Origin: Firmicutes bacterium UBA3553
GTDB taxonomy: Bacteria; Bacillota; Clostridia; Tissierellales; Sedimentibacteraceae
Assembly: GCA_002381185.1 (NCBI GenBank)
Contig: DFOA01000038.1
Span: 59,621 to 123,620, forward strand
DNA length: 64,000 nucleotides
Reading direction: 5' to 3'
Both the position numbers and the translations under genes were made by a program. A model generated the notes under the pieces. That model had not been told where the DNA came from, did no database searches, and was given only the letters and a program-made list of their open reading frames with translations. Shown piece after piece: positions 53,190 to 61,975 of the stretch. The stretch's first letter is position 1, and each line of letters begins with the position of its first letter.

Positions 53190-53915
53190 ATGGAGTTAAG
53201 AAAAATTACAGACAGAATTTACTGGCTGCCATATGAAAGAGAAAATGACAGACCGGTTCTGGGATATATAAAAGGAGATAAATGTTCTCTTGCGATTGAT
53301 GCAGGTAATTCCAAAAATCATGTTAAGAAATTGTATGACGAAATAAAACGCTTGAACATGAAACTTCCGGATTATACGGTGATTACTCATTGGCACTGGG
53401 ATCATACATTTGGCATGCACGCGGCTGACGGAAAAACAATAGCAGGTCACTTGACCAATGAGAAGTTGAAAGAAGTTATGCAGTGGAAATGGTCTGATGA
53501 AGATATGGAAAGACGCCTTAAAACTGGAGAAGACATTGAAATGTGCGACCGCTGCATCAAGGTTGAGTATGAAAACCGACAGGATATCAAAGTAGTTCCT
53601 GCTGATATGGAGCTTACCGGGCAATTAAACATAGATTTAGGCGGCATACACTGTATAATAAAAGAGGTTGAAGCAACTCATTCAAATGATTCTGTCTTCG
53701 TGTATATTCCGGAAGAAAAGGTCCTATTTGCGGGAGATGCGGATTGTGAAGACTTTTATAACAACAATGGAAAGTATGACGAGAAAAAGCTTAAGAACCT
53801 GATAAACTTGCTTGAGGGAATAGATTTCAATACATATGTTTTAGGACATGATGAACCAAAGACAAAAGAAGAGGCGCTCACCTATTTAAAAGAAAAGCTA
53901 GAAGAAATAAACTGA
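53190..53915 (+). CDS. MBL-fold metallo-hydrolase
   Basis: This 241-residue metallo-beta-lactamase-fold protein has the metal motif THWHWDHTFGMH (HxHxDH, residues ~66-77), ATHSNDSVFVYIPEEKVLFAGD near 165-187 and LGHDEPK near 220. Substrates in this broad superfamily vary (thioesters, lactones, phosphodiesters), so the reaction is not assigned. GAGGTTT precedes the ATG. It may be cotranscribed with the DUF2164 gene 56 nt downstream. Confidence 0.88.
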   Translation: MELRKITDRIYWLPYERENDRPVLGYIKGDKCSLAIDAGNSKNHVKKLYDEIKRLNMKLPDYTVITHWHWDHTFGMHAADGKTIAGHLTNEKLKEVMQWKWSDEDMERRLKTGEDIEMCDRCIKVEYENRQDIKVVPADMELTGQLNIDLGGIHCIIKEVEATHSNDSVFVYIPEEKVLFAGDADCEDFYNNNGKYDEKKLKNLINLLEGIDFNTYVLGHDEPKTKEEALTYLKEKLEEIN

Positions 53916-53971
53916 AGCTTTACACTCTGATTAACGCAGGTATTAACGTAAATACAGTTTTGGGGGTATAA

Positions 53972-54202
53972 ATGAAAAACAATAAGATTAAACTAACCAA
54001 AGAAAAAAGAGAATATATGATTTCAGCCATAAAAAATTATTTTTCAAATGAAAGAGATGAGGATTTAGGCGACTTAGCTTCAAGTATGATTTTGGATTTT
54101 TTTATAGATGAACTAGCATCGGAATTCTATAATCAGGGTGTCTATGATTCTTATGCATATATGAATGACAGGTGTGAAGATTTACTGTCTATTCAGAAAT
54201 AG
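53972..54202 (+). CDS. DUF2164 family small protein
   Basis: This 76-residue acidic helical protein matches DUF2164: IKLTKEKREYMISAIKNYFSNERDEDLGDLAS-type start, then ILDFFIDELASEFYNQGVYDA-like continuation. Function is unknown. GGGGGTATAA precedes the ATG. A terminator (54236-54273) follows. Confidence 0.85.
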   Translation: MKNNKIKLTKEKREYMISAIKNYFSNERDEDLGDLASSMILDFFIDELASEFYNQGVYDSYAYMNDRCEDLLSIQK

Positions 54203-54235
54203 ATAGTTTATTGAAATTCAAATCGTACTGCATAT

Positions 54236-54273
54236 TAAAAAATACTGAAGACTTAAGAGAATCAGTATTTTTT
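54236..54273 (+). terminator. Terminator after DUF2164 gene
   Basis: The stem AAAAAATACTGA / TCAGTATTTTTT encloses ~13 nt, and T-rich sequence ends the right arm. Confidence 0.8.
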
Positions 54274-54322
54274 AATAATAAAAATAATGGTTTAAAGATA
54301 GTAAATAAGGACTGGTATATTT

Positions 54323-54550
54323 ATGAATAGAAAAAAAGTAACCTTTTTTGTAATTTTTGCAATATTGACAGCCTGCATGACAGTATATAACTTTCTGATA
54401 AAAGGCGTTAAATCTATCGGAGTAATCGGAAGTGCCGATGGCCCTACAAGCATTTTTATTTCACAAAGCAACGGAAGCCCTGTTTATTTGTATGTAATTA
54501 TAATAATTATTGCTGTAGTTTTTGCAGCTATAGCCAAATACAGGAGATAG
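54323..54550 (+). CDS. Small membrane protein with OadB-like GADGPT motif
   Basis: This 75-residue protein has two helices (residues ~7-25 and ~53-71) flanking IGVIGSADGPTSIFIS. That central motif is the one found in the beta subunit (OadB) of sodium-pumping decarboxylases (IGGADGPTAIF), where it lies in the ion path. The full OadB is ~370-430 residues, so this is a mini-protein with just one such motif, not a decaying pump. No decarboxylase alpha subunit is near. AAGGACTGG is a weak ribosome binding site. Confidence 0.75.
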   Translation: MNRKKVTFFVIFAILTACMTVYNFLIKGVKSIGVIGSADGPTSIFISQSNGSPVYLYVIIIIIAVVFAAIAKYRR

Positions 54551-54677
54551 CGGATATTAACACATGATTTTTATAACACATATTAGTTAAAATCCTACAT
54601 ATTTTGATATACTTTTTTCGATACAGAAAATTCTCTTTAGCTTAACTACTTAAGGAAATAAATAAAGAATATATATT

Positions 54678-55337
54678 CTACAGCAGTTCCACACCATTGA
54701 TAACCAACTTAAACCGCAGCTTTAAAAACTCGGAAGCTCGTCTGCACAGCAGCATTCTGCCGAGGAAGATTTCAAAATAATCCATGATTGCAAAGATTTC
54801 CGTATCAATTTTCAACTCCAGTATTGAATACTTGTTTTCAACATCAATTACCAAATTAGAAGATTCCACAGAATAATTAACTCTGTCATGTATATCAAAG
54901 GTAGCTATATCTCTGTTTCTTACTCTTGAACGGCGAACGTCTGATTTATCAGCCAGAATCAATGCTGCAGCAACGGCGTTTACGGGTACAGCAGTAGATT
55001 CATCGTGATTTCCTATAGCAGATATTACTGTTGCAATTTCTTCTACTTCCATGCCCATTTTGTCTAGTATACGGAATGCCATAATTGCGCCGGACTGGGC
55101 ATGATCAACTCTGTTTACAACATTGCCTATGTCGTGCATGTAGCCTGCGATTCTGGCCAGTTCTGCTGTTCTTTCATCGTATCCCAGCTTTTTTAGAATA
55201 TCCTGTGCCTGACTCGCTACCTTGCCCACATGGGCAAAGGAATGCTCTGTATATCCTAATTCCACCAATGCTTCATCTGCTCTTTTTATGTATGTTTGTA
55301 TTTCCTTGCTTCTTTTTATATCTTCAAATGTAATCAT
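54678..55337 (-). CDS. HD-domain phosphohydrolase-like protein
   Basis: This 219-residue protein contains an HD domain with metal ligands in SFAHVGKV near residue 34, AGYMHDIGNVVNR near 66 and AIGNHDES near 110, plus DHAQSG in the middle. The helical C-terminal part is not assigned. HD proteins usually cleave phosphates from nucleotides or signalling dinucleotides; the substrate is unknown. Its ribosome binding site is weak. Confidence 0.85.
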   Translation of the reverse strand: MITFEDIKRSKEIQTYIKRADEALVELGYTEHSFAHVGKVASQAQDILKKLGYDERTAELARIAGYMHDIGNVVNRVDHAQSGAIMAFRILDKMGMEVEEIATVISAIGNHDESTAVPVNAVAAALILADKSDVRRSRVRNRDIATFDIHDRVNYSVESSNLVIDVENKYSILELKIDTEIFAIMDYFEIFLGRMLLCRRASEFLKLRFKLVINGVELL

Positions 55338-55373
55338 ATTACTATCCGCCTTATATTAGTTTACATAAATATA

Positions 55374-56057
55374 TTATATGTTAAAAAGAGTGAATGGATA
55401 ACAGTCAGGTGCTGATGAGAATTCCACACATTCCTTTGTCTTTGGATGCTTGAATCCAAACTTATGAGACCAGAGAGCTATTTGCGTAAAATCCTTTTTC
55501 TTGACAAATACTTTGTTGTACTTATTGTCTCCCCAAATTGGGAGATTTGAATTTGAAAGCTGCACTCTTATTTGGTGGTGTCTGCCTGTATGCAGTTTTA
55601 TTTTAAGCAAAGTAAGAATTCCGTATTCCTCGGTTTCTTTTGATTCAAGAACTTCATATTCCAGTTTTGCAAGCTTTGCCTGTTTGTCATCTGAAGTTGT
55701 TACTTTTGACATATTGATTGTTTTCAATTTTTTTAAGTAATCCTCTAATACTGCTCTTTCATTTTCAGGATTGCCGCATACTACAGCCAGGTATTCTTTT
55801 TGAGTTTGCCTCAATTGTACTTGTTTGGAAAGTTCCTTGTTTGCAAATTCTGTTTTTGCATAGACGATTACTCCGCCCACTGGCCGGTCAAGTCTTTGAA
55901 TTAATCCCAGGTATGTATTTGATTCTTTGTTGTTTATATATTTCAATGCTGCTGTCATTAAATCTTCGTCGTTTGTTTTATCGCTTTGGGATGGTATACC
56001 TTGTGGTTTTACCAGGCAGAGTATGTGTTTGTCTTCAAATATTATATTTAAATTCAT
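55374..56057 (-). CDS. RluA-family pseudouridine synthase
   Basis: This 227-residue enzyme converts uridine to pseudouridine in rRNA or tRNA. It begins MNLNIIFEDKHILCLVKPQG and has the catalytic Asp in GLIQRLDRPVGGVIVYAKT near residue 59 and the segment LLKIKLHTGRHHQIRVQ near 148. It lacks the N-terminal S4 domain of RluD, like the shorter stand-alone RluA-type members. The target base is not predictable from sequence. Confidence 0.92.
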   Translation of the reverse strand: MNLNIIFEDKHILCLVKPQGIPSQSDKTNDEDLMTAALKYINNKESNTYLGLIQRLDRPVGGVIVYAKTEFANKELSKQVQLRQTQKEYLAVVCGNPENERAVLEDYLKKLKTINMSKVTTSDDKQAKLAKLEYEVLESKETEEYGILTLLKIKLHTGRHHQIRVQLSNSNLPIWGDNKYNKVFVKKKDFTQIALWSHKFGFKHPKTKECVEFSSAPDCYPFTLFNI

Positions 56058-56208
56058 TTATTCTCCATTAATAGTTATTTCGTTTATATAAAATGAGATT
56101 CTTAACTGCATTCAAAATGACATAATTTGGTGTTCGAAATAGAAAAATGCTCCTATAAGTAATACATAGTGATGCACGAACTTCCCCGGTGAACAAGGAT
56201 ATGGACTA

Positions 56209-56685
56209 TCATATTAAATCAGCATATTCCGCTTCTGCCGCAACAATTAAATCATCCGGCTTAATAACGATTTGTGTTCCTATAACTCCTGCACTTACCA
56301 GAATTTTATCCTGCAGCAATGCTGTTTCATCTATGAATGTTTTATAATGTTTTTTCATTCCTATAGGAGAACATCCGCCTCTTACGTATCCTGTATTTTT
56401 AGTAAGCTCCTTTAAGGGAAGCATCTCTATATTTTTTTCATTTGAAGATTTGGCTGCCTTTTTTAAGTCAAGTTCATATTCAACAGGAATACAGAAAACG
56501 TACAATTCCTTGCTGTGTCCCACTGACACCAAGGTCTTAAAAACAGCCTCAGGATTTTGTCCTGTTTTATGAGCAACCGAAACACCGTCTACATGACCAT
56601 CCTCGCACTCATATGTCATATAATCATATTCGATATTTAATGAATCAAGAATTCGCATAGCATTAGTTTTGTTGAATTTTTTCAA
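56209..56685 (-). CDS. ybaK: Cys-tRNA(Pro)/Cys-tRNA(Cys) deacylase YbaK
   Basis: This 158-residue editing enzyme hydrolyses mis-acylated Cys-tRNA(Pro). DGHVDGVSVAHKTGQNPEAVFKTLV (with the substrate Gly/Lys), CIPVEYELDLKKAAKSSNEKNIEM and the GYVRGGCSPIGMKK motif near 100-112 are typical. The start is TTG after GGGGTGAT. Confidence 0.93.
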   Translation of the reverse strand: MKKFNKTNAMRILDSLNIEYDYMTYECEDGHVDGVSVAHKTGQNPEAVFKTLVSVGHSKELYVFCIPVEYELDLKKAAKSSNEKNIEMLPLKELTKNTGYVRGGCSPIGMKKHYKTFIDETALLQDKILVSAGVIGTQIVIKPDDLIVAAEAEYADLI

Positions 56686-56722
56686 AATATCACCCCTTAT
56701 GAAATTAATTATATATGATATT

Positions 56723-57004
56723 CTATAACATCAAATAATTATATAAATTGTAATAAATAAAGATATTAAAAACAAGTGCAATAAATGTTATTACTACAAA
56801 CCCACGCTTTCTGGTTTTATGGTGGAATAAAATCATTGCAGCTATGCTTCCAAATACTCCTCCAAAAAAACTTGCTGTGTGCAGGGTTTTTTCCTTAATC
56901 CTCCACTTATCTCTTTTTGCCTTTTCTTTATCCAAAAAAAATAATATAAATGATACAATGTTAATTAAAACAAAGTAGGTTAATACATATTCTAATTTAT
57001 TCAT
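56723..57004 (-). CDS. DUF1294 membrane protein
   Basis: This 93-residue protein has three helices and the DUF1294 pattern NIVSFILFFLDKEKAKRDKWRIKE-like, EKTLHTASFFGGVFGSIAAM and FHHKTRKRGF. Function is unknown. It overlaps the trmB end by 8 nt and is probably cotranscribed with it. Confidence 0.88.
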   Translation of the reverse strand: MNKLEYVLTYFVLINIVSFILFFLDKEKAKRDKWRIKEKTLHTASFFGGVFGSIAAMILFHHKTRKRGFVVITFIALVFNIFIYYNLYNYLML

Positions 57005-57641
57005 TTGATTTTCTCACTATAAGCTTATTTATTTTCTTTCCTTCATTTACAAAGCGCTCTTCATACTCTGTCATCACATTGTCCGAAGCATAAGGGCTGT
57101 TGTGCAGGTCTCTTGTCAGCATTAAGAACTCCCAGTTGTCTAACTGCAACTGCTCCACAGAATATTCAAACAAATCGCTGTTATCTGTCTTCATATGAAT
57201 TTCGCCACCGTCAGCCAAAACAATTCTGTAAACATCCAGGAAGTTTTTATGTGTAAGTCTCCTTTTATAGTGGGAAGGCTTTGGCCACGGGTCTGAAAAG
57301 TTTAAATAAATTCTTTCTATTGATTCAATCTCAAAAACGTCCTTTAATATATCTCCGTTTGAATACACGATAAAATAATTAGGTGGGTCATTCTCAATAA
57401 CTGATTTTGCGCATCTGTATGCCACCTTAACGCTTTTCTCAAATCCAAAATAATTAATATCCGGATTTTTCAATGCTGTTTCTCTTATAAATTTCCCTTT
57501 GCCGCACCCTAATTCGACATGTATGGGATTATTGTTATTAAATGCGTTATTTAACTTATATCCTCTTTTTTCCGGTTCAGTAATTGCTTTATCACAGTCC
57601 TTCAAATACTGGTACTGTCCGGGAACGTATCTTAATCTCAT
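56997..57641 (-). CDS. trmB: tRNA (guanine-N7-)-methyltransferase
   Basis: This 214-residue SAM-dependent enzyme makes m7G46 in tRNA. It has the SAM motif HVELGCGKGKFIRETA near residue 42, YLNFSDPWPKPSHYKRRLTHK near 119 with the catalytic region, and FLDVYR. RBS AGGAGAG precedes the ATG. Confidence 0.95.
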   Translation of the reverse strand: MRLRYVPGQYQYLKDCDKAITEPEKRGYKLNNAFNNNNPIHVELGCGKGKFIRETALKNPDINYFGFEKSVKVAYRCAKSVIENDPPNYFIVYSNGDILKDVFEIESIERIYLNFSDPWPKPSHYKRRLTHKNFLDVYRIVLADGGEIHMKTDNSDLFEYSVEQLQLDNWEFLMLTRDLHNSPYASDNVMTEYEERFVNEGKKINKLIVRKSNE

Positions 57642-57752
57642 AATTCTCTCCTTTTAAAATGATATGAACTAAAATTGGAATTTTGAGCTGACTTTTAAAT
57701 GACACAATATCACCCAATTAGTTATTATCATATTTGAATTCTACATTATTTT

Positions 57753-57799
57753 ATAATAATTAACAATAACAATTTATTACGAAGCTTTTCTATATTGCA
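57753..57799 (+). repeat. Direct repeat left of the patatin gene
   Basis: ATAATAATTAACAATAACAA and the following ~27 nt match 59047-59091 with about five mismatches and one indel. The two copies bracket the patatin gene in direct orientation. Confidence 0.55.
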
Positions 57800-57818
57800 G
57801 CCTCAATTGGAATGTTTT

Positions 57819-58874
57819 TTATTTGTAAAATTTCAAAAAACGATTCCATGGTCTGGATCTGTGTGACATAATACGCATACTCCCAAAATATTCTGCAGCA
57901 GCATCATACCCCTGTTTATACAAATAATTGTAAGTGTCATCCCCTGCCTGCACATTAAAATTCACAGAGGATACATCTCCGGAGTTTATAATAATAGATC
58001 TTCTTATATCCTCAAAACTGTTATAAAACATATCCTGCTGCACCTTCATTGAGGATACAAATAGCCTTTCAATAAATTCCAGAAGATTATCTATTTTCTT
58101 ATACTCAAACTTTCCTTTAAAGCAAAGCCCTAAGGTATTTGGATTTGCACCTTGAACCCCTTTGTTAAATGCAGGAATATCAAAAATATTGATTGGATAA
58201 TTGTTCATAACTCCTCCGTCGGAAAATATGCTTACATTTCGACCGCTTGCCACAGAGCTGTCCTGAATAGTTTCTGCAGCAAAAAACAGAGGTATGGACA
58301 TAGAAATTCTTACAGCCTCGGCTACCTCCATGTCAGCTGCAGTTTCGTAAGAAAACACCTGTGCTCTGCCTTCTGATAGATTTGTTCCCATAATATACAA
58401 ATCTAAAAACTGTCTTTTACCTATATGAATTTCTCTGTTGCGAAAATCTGAAAATGTGTAGGGAGGATCCTTTTTACTTCTGTCAAATTGACGGGAAATA
58501 ACAGATTTGATCCATTCGTAAAGGTAATCCGTAGAATACCAGCCATATCTGCTGATAAGTCTGTACAGGCAGTCTATATCACCTAATACACCCTCTATCC
58601 TGCTTTTTAATTCTTTTGGTATGTATTTGAGTATTTCTTCATCAGGACTGTATGGAATCTTTCTAAAATCGAGACTGTCAGCAATTTCCTTCATTTCCTG
58701 AAAGGAGAGATTAAACGATAATATACAGGCTGTTACAGCACCTGCTGACGTCCCTGCAGCTCTTTGCAAATTATTGATAAGCCCTTTTCCGTACATATAG
58801 TCTAAAGCCCCAAGATATGCTATTCCAAGAACTCCTCCACCTGAAAAAACCATATTGTCAATATCTTTATACAT
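57819..58874 (-). CDS. Patatin-like phospholipase
   Basis: This 351-residue lipid acyl hydrolase has the oxyanion loop VFSGGGVLGIAYLGAL near residue 9, the serine nucleophile GTSAGAVTA near 39 and the catalytic Asp in FSDGGVMNNYPINIF near 218. It lacks a signal peptide, so it acts on cytosolic or membrane acyl lipids, or is secreted by another route. ATG 58874 follows GCGAGGTG. It sits between two direct repeats and shares no operon with its neighbours. Confidence 0.92.
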   Translation of the reverse strand: MYKDIDNMVFSGGGVLGIAYLGALDYMYGKGLINNLQRAAGTSAGAVTACILSFNLSFQEMKEIADSLDFRKIPYSPDEEILKYIPKELKSRIEGVLGDIDCLYRLISRYGWYSTDYLYEWIKSVISRQFDRSKKDPPYTFSDFRNREIHIGKRQFLDLYIMGTNLSEGRAQVFSYETAADMEVAEAVRISMSIPLFFAAETIQDSSVASGRNVSIFSDGGVMNNYPINIFDIPAFNKGVQGANPNTLGLCFKGKFEYKKIDNLLEFIERLFVSSMKVQQDMFYNSFEDIRRSIIINSGDVSSVNFNVQAGDDTYNYLYKQGYDAAAEYFGSMRIMSHRSRPWNRFLKFYK

Positions 58875-59046
58875 AAAAACACCTCGCATTCTTTAATAAA
58901 GTATATGATGCGCTTAAATAATTTTGTATAAGTTTTTACACTTAATCTACAGTCCGTTTGCAGCTTGCAAGCCTTTAGTACATGCTTTGCCAGTACAGCG
59001 GCAAGAACTAAGTCTGATTAAATTATAAATAGCTTCCATTAATGCA

Positions 59047-59091
59047 ATAATACTTAACAATAACAATTTATGGCGAAACTTCTCTATTGCA
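59047..59091 (+). repeat. Direct repeat right of the patatin gene
   Basis: ATAATACTTAACAATAACAA and the following ~25 nt are the second copy of the repeat at 57753-57799. It lies 53 bp upstream of the DUF2179 gene. Confidence 0.55.
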
Positions 59092-59143
59092 TAAAATTGT
59101 TAAACAAAGTAAAATATGATTAACAAATAAAAAGAGGTGTATT

Positions 59144-59677
59144 ATGGAATTTTTAATGAATATGAAAGGACCCCTTTTGTATACAGTTATTTTTTGCGCA
59201 AAAATTGTTGAAGTATCTATTTCAACCATAAGATTGGTATACATTAACAAAGGTGAAAGAGTCAAAGGGGCTGTTTTGGGATTTGTAGAAATAATGATAT
59301 GGCTTATAGTTGTAAGCTCTGTTTTGAACAACATAACCGCGGATCCGATTAAGGTATTCATATATGCCGCAGCATTTTCACTGGGAAATTATATAGGAGT
59401 TACCATAGAATCAAAAATTGCTGTAGGTCTTGCATCAATTCAGGTTGTTGTCAACGAAGAAACAGGAGAAATACTGGCTGAAATTCTCAGAGATGAAAGC
59501 TACGGAGTTACAATCATCGATGGCAGAGGCAAAAATGACAGCAAGAAAATTCTTTTATTCATTCAATTGAAAAGAAAGAAAATTCCTGAAGCGGTTAAAA
59601 TAATTAAACAGACCGCTCCAACTGCATATATAACAGTCAATGACATTAAGTCCATGATGGGCGGATACTTAAAATAA
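59144..59677 (+). CDS. DUF2179/DUF5698 membrane protein (YebE-like)
   Basis: This 177-residue protein has three helices in the first ~90 residues (AKIVEVSISTIRLVYINKGERVKGAVLGFVEI is the family motif) and a cytosolic C-terminal DUF2179 domain with GYGVTIIDGRGKNDSKKILL-like and KQTAPTAYITVNDIK. The family is widespread in Firmicutes with no defined role. AGAGGTG precedes the ATG. Confidence 0.88.
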   Translation: MEFLMNMKGPLLYTVIFCAKIVEVSISTIRLVYINKGERVKGAVLGFVEIMIWLIVVSSVLNNITADPIKVFIYAAAFSLGNYIGVTIESKIAVGLASIQVVVNEETGEILAEILRDESYGVTIIDGRGKNDSKKILLFIQLKRKKIPEAVKIIKQTAPTAYITVNDIKSMMGGYLK

Positions 59678-59702
59678 ATTTCATTCTTAAATGAGCTTCT
59701 TC

Positions 59703-59750
59703 AAAAACGGCTGTTCATTGCAGTTTAACCGTCAACGAACAGCCGTTTTC
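59703..59750. terminator. Bidirectional terminator
   Basis: The stem AAAACGGCTGTTC / GAACAGCCGTTTT lies between the DUF2179 gene and the converging aspartokinase gene. Confidence 0.85.
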
Positions 59751-59756
59751 ATATTA

Positions 59757-61082
59757 TTATCTCACAAATGCATCATAAATAGCTTTTATAGCTTTTTCAA
59801 AATCTTTGTCTTCTACTCCGACTATAATATTAATTTCGCTTGAACCCTGATCTATCATGCGTATATTGATGTTGTTGTCTCCCAATGCCGTAAACAACTT
59901 TGCTGAAATGCCGGGTTTATAAGCCATTTTAATGCCGACAGTTGTAATCAAGCTTAAATTTTTATGAACATGTACAGATTCAGCTTTGCATTTTGCTTTT
60001 AATTCTTCCACAATTTCATGTGTAATTCTTTCTACGCTTTCTGAAGGAAGAACTATGGAAAAGCTGTCAATTCCGGAAGGTATGTGATCAATGCTTATTC
60101 CTCTGTCATCAAACACTTCCAAAGCGCTTCTAATAATGCCCACTTCATTTGCCATATGTTCCTTATGAATATAAAAAACAGTAAAGTTTTTCTTTCCGGC
60201 AATGCCTGTGATTATATGGTCGTCATCCTTGCTTTCGTACGCTTTCTCATCATCACCCACGATTATTGTTCCAGGATTATCCGGTTCATTTGTATTTCTT
60301 ATATTTATAGGAATACCTGCCTGGCGGGCAGGAAAAACAGCTTCGTCATGCAAGACGGAAGCACCCATGTAGGAAAGTTCTCTGAGCTCCTGATATGTTA
60401 TTCTCTTAATTTGTCTTGGATTTTTTACAATTCTCGGATCAGCCATCAAGAATCCCGAAACATCCGTCCAGTTTTCATAAATATCGGCACCTGCTGCCGA
60501 TGCAATAATTGATCCTGTTATGTCAGAGCCGCCTCTTGAGAATGTCTTTATGCTGCCGTCAGGATATGAGCCGTAAAATCCCGGAATAATTGCTCTTCTA
60601 GAGCCATTAAGAACTTCCGTCAGTTTTTCATGAGTTTTATCCCTATTTACGGTTCCGTCATAATTAAAGAAAATAACATCCTTTGCATCAATAAAATCAC
60701 ATTCCATGTAATCGGCCAGCAGCATCGCGCTTAAGTATTCACCCCTGCTTACAATGTAATTTTCCTCACATTTATTGTCCAATCTTTCTTTAATAACCTT
60801 AAATTCATGTTCTAAATTTATGTTTAAATTCAATTCTTCCTTAATAGAATTGAATCTTTCCTCAATTATTTTAAAAACTGGTGCATAAGGCACCGAAAAC
60901 TTTATGTGTGCATGAGTCAAATACAATAAATCTGTAATTTTGTTGTCTTCCTTGAATCTTTTTCCTGGTGCAGAAACCACTACAAATTTCCTGTCGTCAT
61001 CATTTGTTACTATCTTATGCACCTTTCTGAACTGAGCTGCATCAGCCATTGAAGTACCGCCAAACTTTGCTACCTTTAACAT
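59757..61082 (-). CDS. lysC: Aspartate kinase
   Basis: This 441-residue enzyme phosphorylates aspartate, the first step of lysine, threonine and methionine synthesis. It has VAKFGGTSMAD at the N-terminus, TFSRGGSDITGSIIA near 190 and two C-terminal ACT domains (~310-440) with HKNLSLITTVGIKM and the allosteric INIRMIDQGSSEINIIVGV. ATG 61082 is the start; a GTG 9 nt upstream lies within AGAGGTGGG. It lies downstream of the dap genes but after their terminator, so it has its own promoter and, unlike dapA, no visible riboswitch. Confidence 0.94.
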   Translation of the reverse strand: MLKVAKFGGTSMADAAQFRKVHKIVTNDDDRKFVVVSAPGKRFKEDNKITDLLYLTHAHIKFSVPYAPVFKIIEERFNSIKEELNLNINLEHEFKVIKERLDNKCEENYIVSRGEYLSAMLLADYMECDFIDAKDVIFFNYDGTVNRDKTHEKLTEVLNGSRRAIIPGFYGSYPDGSIKTFSRGGSDITGSIIASAAGADIYENWTDVSGFLMADPRIVKNPRQIKRITYQELRELSYMGASVLHDEAVFPARQAGIPINIRNTNEPDNPGTIIVGDDEKAYESKDDDHIITGIAGKKNFTVFYIHKEHMANEVGIIRSALEVFDDRGISIDHIPSGIDSFSIVLPSESVERITHEIVEELKAKCKAESVHVHKNLSLITTVGIKMAYKPGISAKLFTALGDNNINIRMIDQGSSEINIIVGVEDKDFEKAIKAIYDAFVR

Positions 61083-61227
61083 ACGTCCCACCTCTTAATA
61101 TCAGAATATAACTTTATTACAATAACACAACTTTTAATCAGTGTCAACAATTTTAACACAGTTGTATTTAATTTGCACACACAATAAGAAACTGTCTTTT
61201 CCTCACATCTTATGTCCTGTTTAATTA

Positions 61228-61262
61228 TTTTAAAAAAGAGGGATGATCTATAATCCCCCTTT
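61228..61262 (-). terminator. Terminator of the dap operon
   Basis: On the minus strand AAAAGGGGGATTATAGATCATCCCTCTTTTTT forms a GGGAT-type stem followed by a T-run, directly behind the dapH stop. Confidence 0.8.
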
Positions 61263-61960
61263 TATCCTCTTAAGTCATCTAGAAGCTTAGTTTTCTCTGC
61301 TGTCTTTTCATCCTTGTATTTAATTAATTTAGCAGGGCTTCCGGCCACTACCGCCATTTCAGGAACATCTTCCGTAACCACGCTGCCTGCTGCAACTACG
61401 GCTCCCTTTCCTACTTTGACACCCTCAAGAACTACAGCATTTGCCCCTATAAGTACATCATCCTCTATGATAACAGGCGTCTTGCTTGGCGGCTCCAATA
61501 CACCGGCAATAACAGCTCCTGCTCCTATATGGACATTTTTACCTATTGTTCCTCTTGCACCGACAACAGCATTCATATCGACCATAGTCTTTTCACCTAT
61601 TACAGCTCCAATGTTGATTACAGCCCCCATCATAATTACCGCATCTTTTCCTATTTCGACCATGTCACGTATAATTGCTCCCGGCTCTATACGTGCGTTA
61701 ATTTCATTTGTGTTTAAAAGAGGTATTGCAGAGTTTCTTCTGTCATATTCTAAATGAAAATTTGTAATCTGAGGATTATCTGCTAAAAGCCTCTGAGCAT
61801 CGGCATACTCCCCTATACATATTGCCATTTCACCTGTACAAAATATTTTCATATTGTAATGTTCAATGTTTTTTACTTCACCTGATATGTAAAGTTTAAC
61901 AGGTGTAGACTTTTTGGCTTCTTTAATATACCTCGCAATTTCATATGGATCTTTCAGCAT
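61262..61960 (-). CDS. dapH: Tetrahydrodipicolinate N-acetyltransferase
   Basis: This 232-residue left-handed beta-helix acyltransferase has hexapeptide repeats (IEIGKDAVIMMGAVINIGAVIG and following, residues ~95-205) and a small N-terminal domain starting MLKDPYEIARYIKEAKK, the form of DapH, the acetyl-CoA-using branch found in Clostridia and Bacillus, rather than the DapD succinylase. It acts in meso-diaminopimelate and lysine synthesis. It is the third gene of the dapA-dapB-dapH unit. TTCCTCC (AGGAGGAA) precedes the ATG. Confidence 0.93.
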   Translation of the reverse strand: MLKDPYEIARYIKEAKKSTPVKLYISGEVKNIEHYNMKIFCTGEMAICIGEYADAQRLLADNPQITNFHLEYDRRNSAIPLLNTNEINARIEPGAIIRDMVEIGKDAVIMMGAVINIGAVIGEKTMVDMNAVVGARGTIGKNVHIGAGAVIAGVLEPPSKTPVIIEDDVLIGANAVVLEGVKVGKGAVVAAGSVVTEDVPEMAVVAGSPAKLIKYKDEKTAEKTKLLDDLRG

Positions 61961-61975
61961 AATTTCCTCCTTAAA

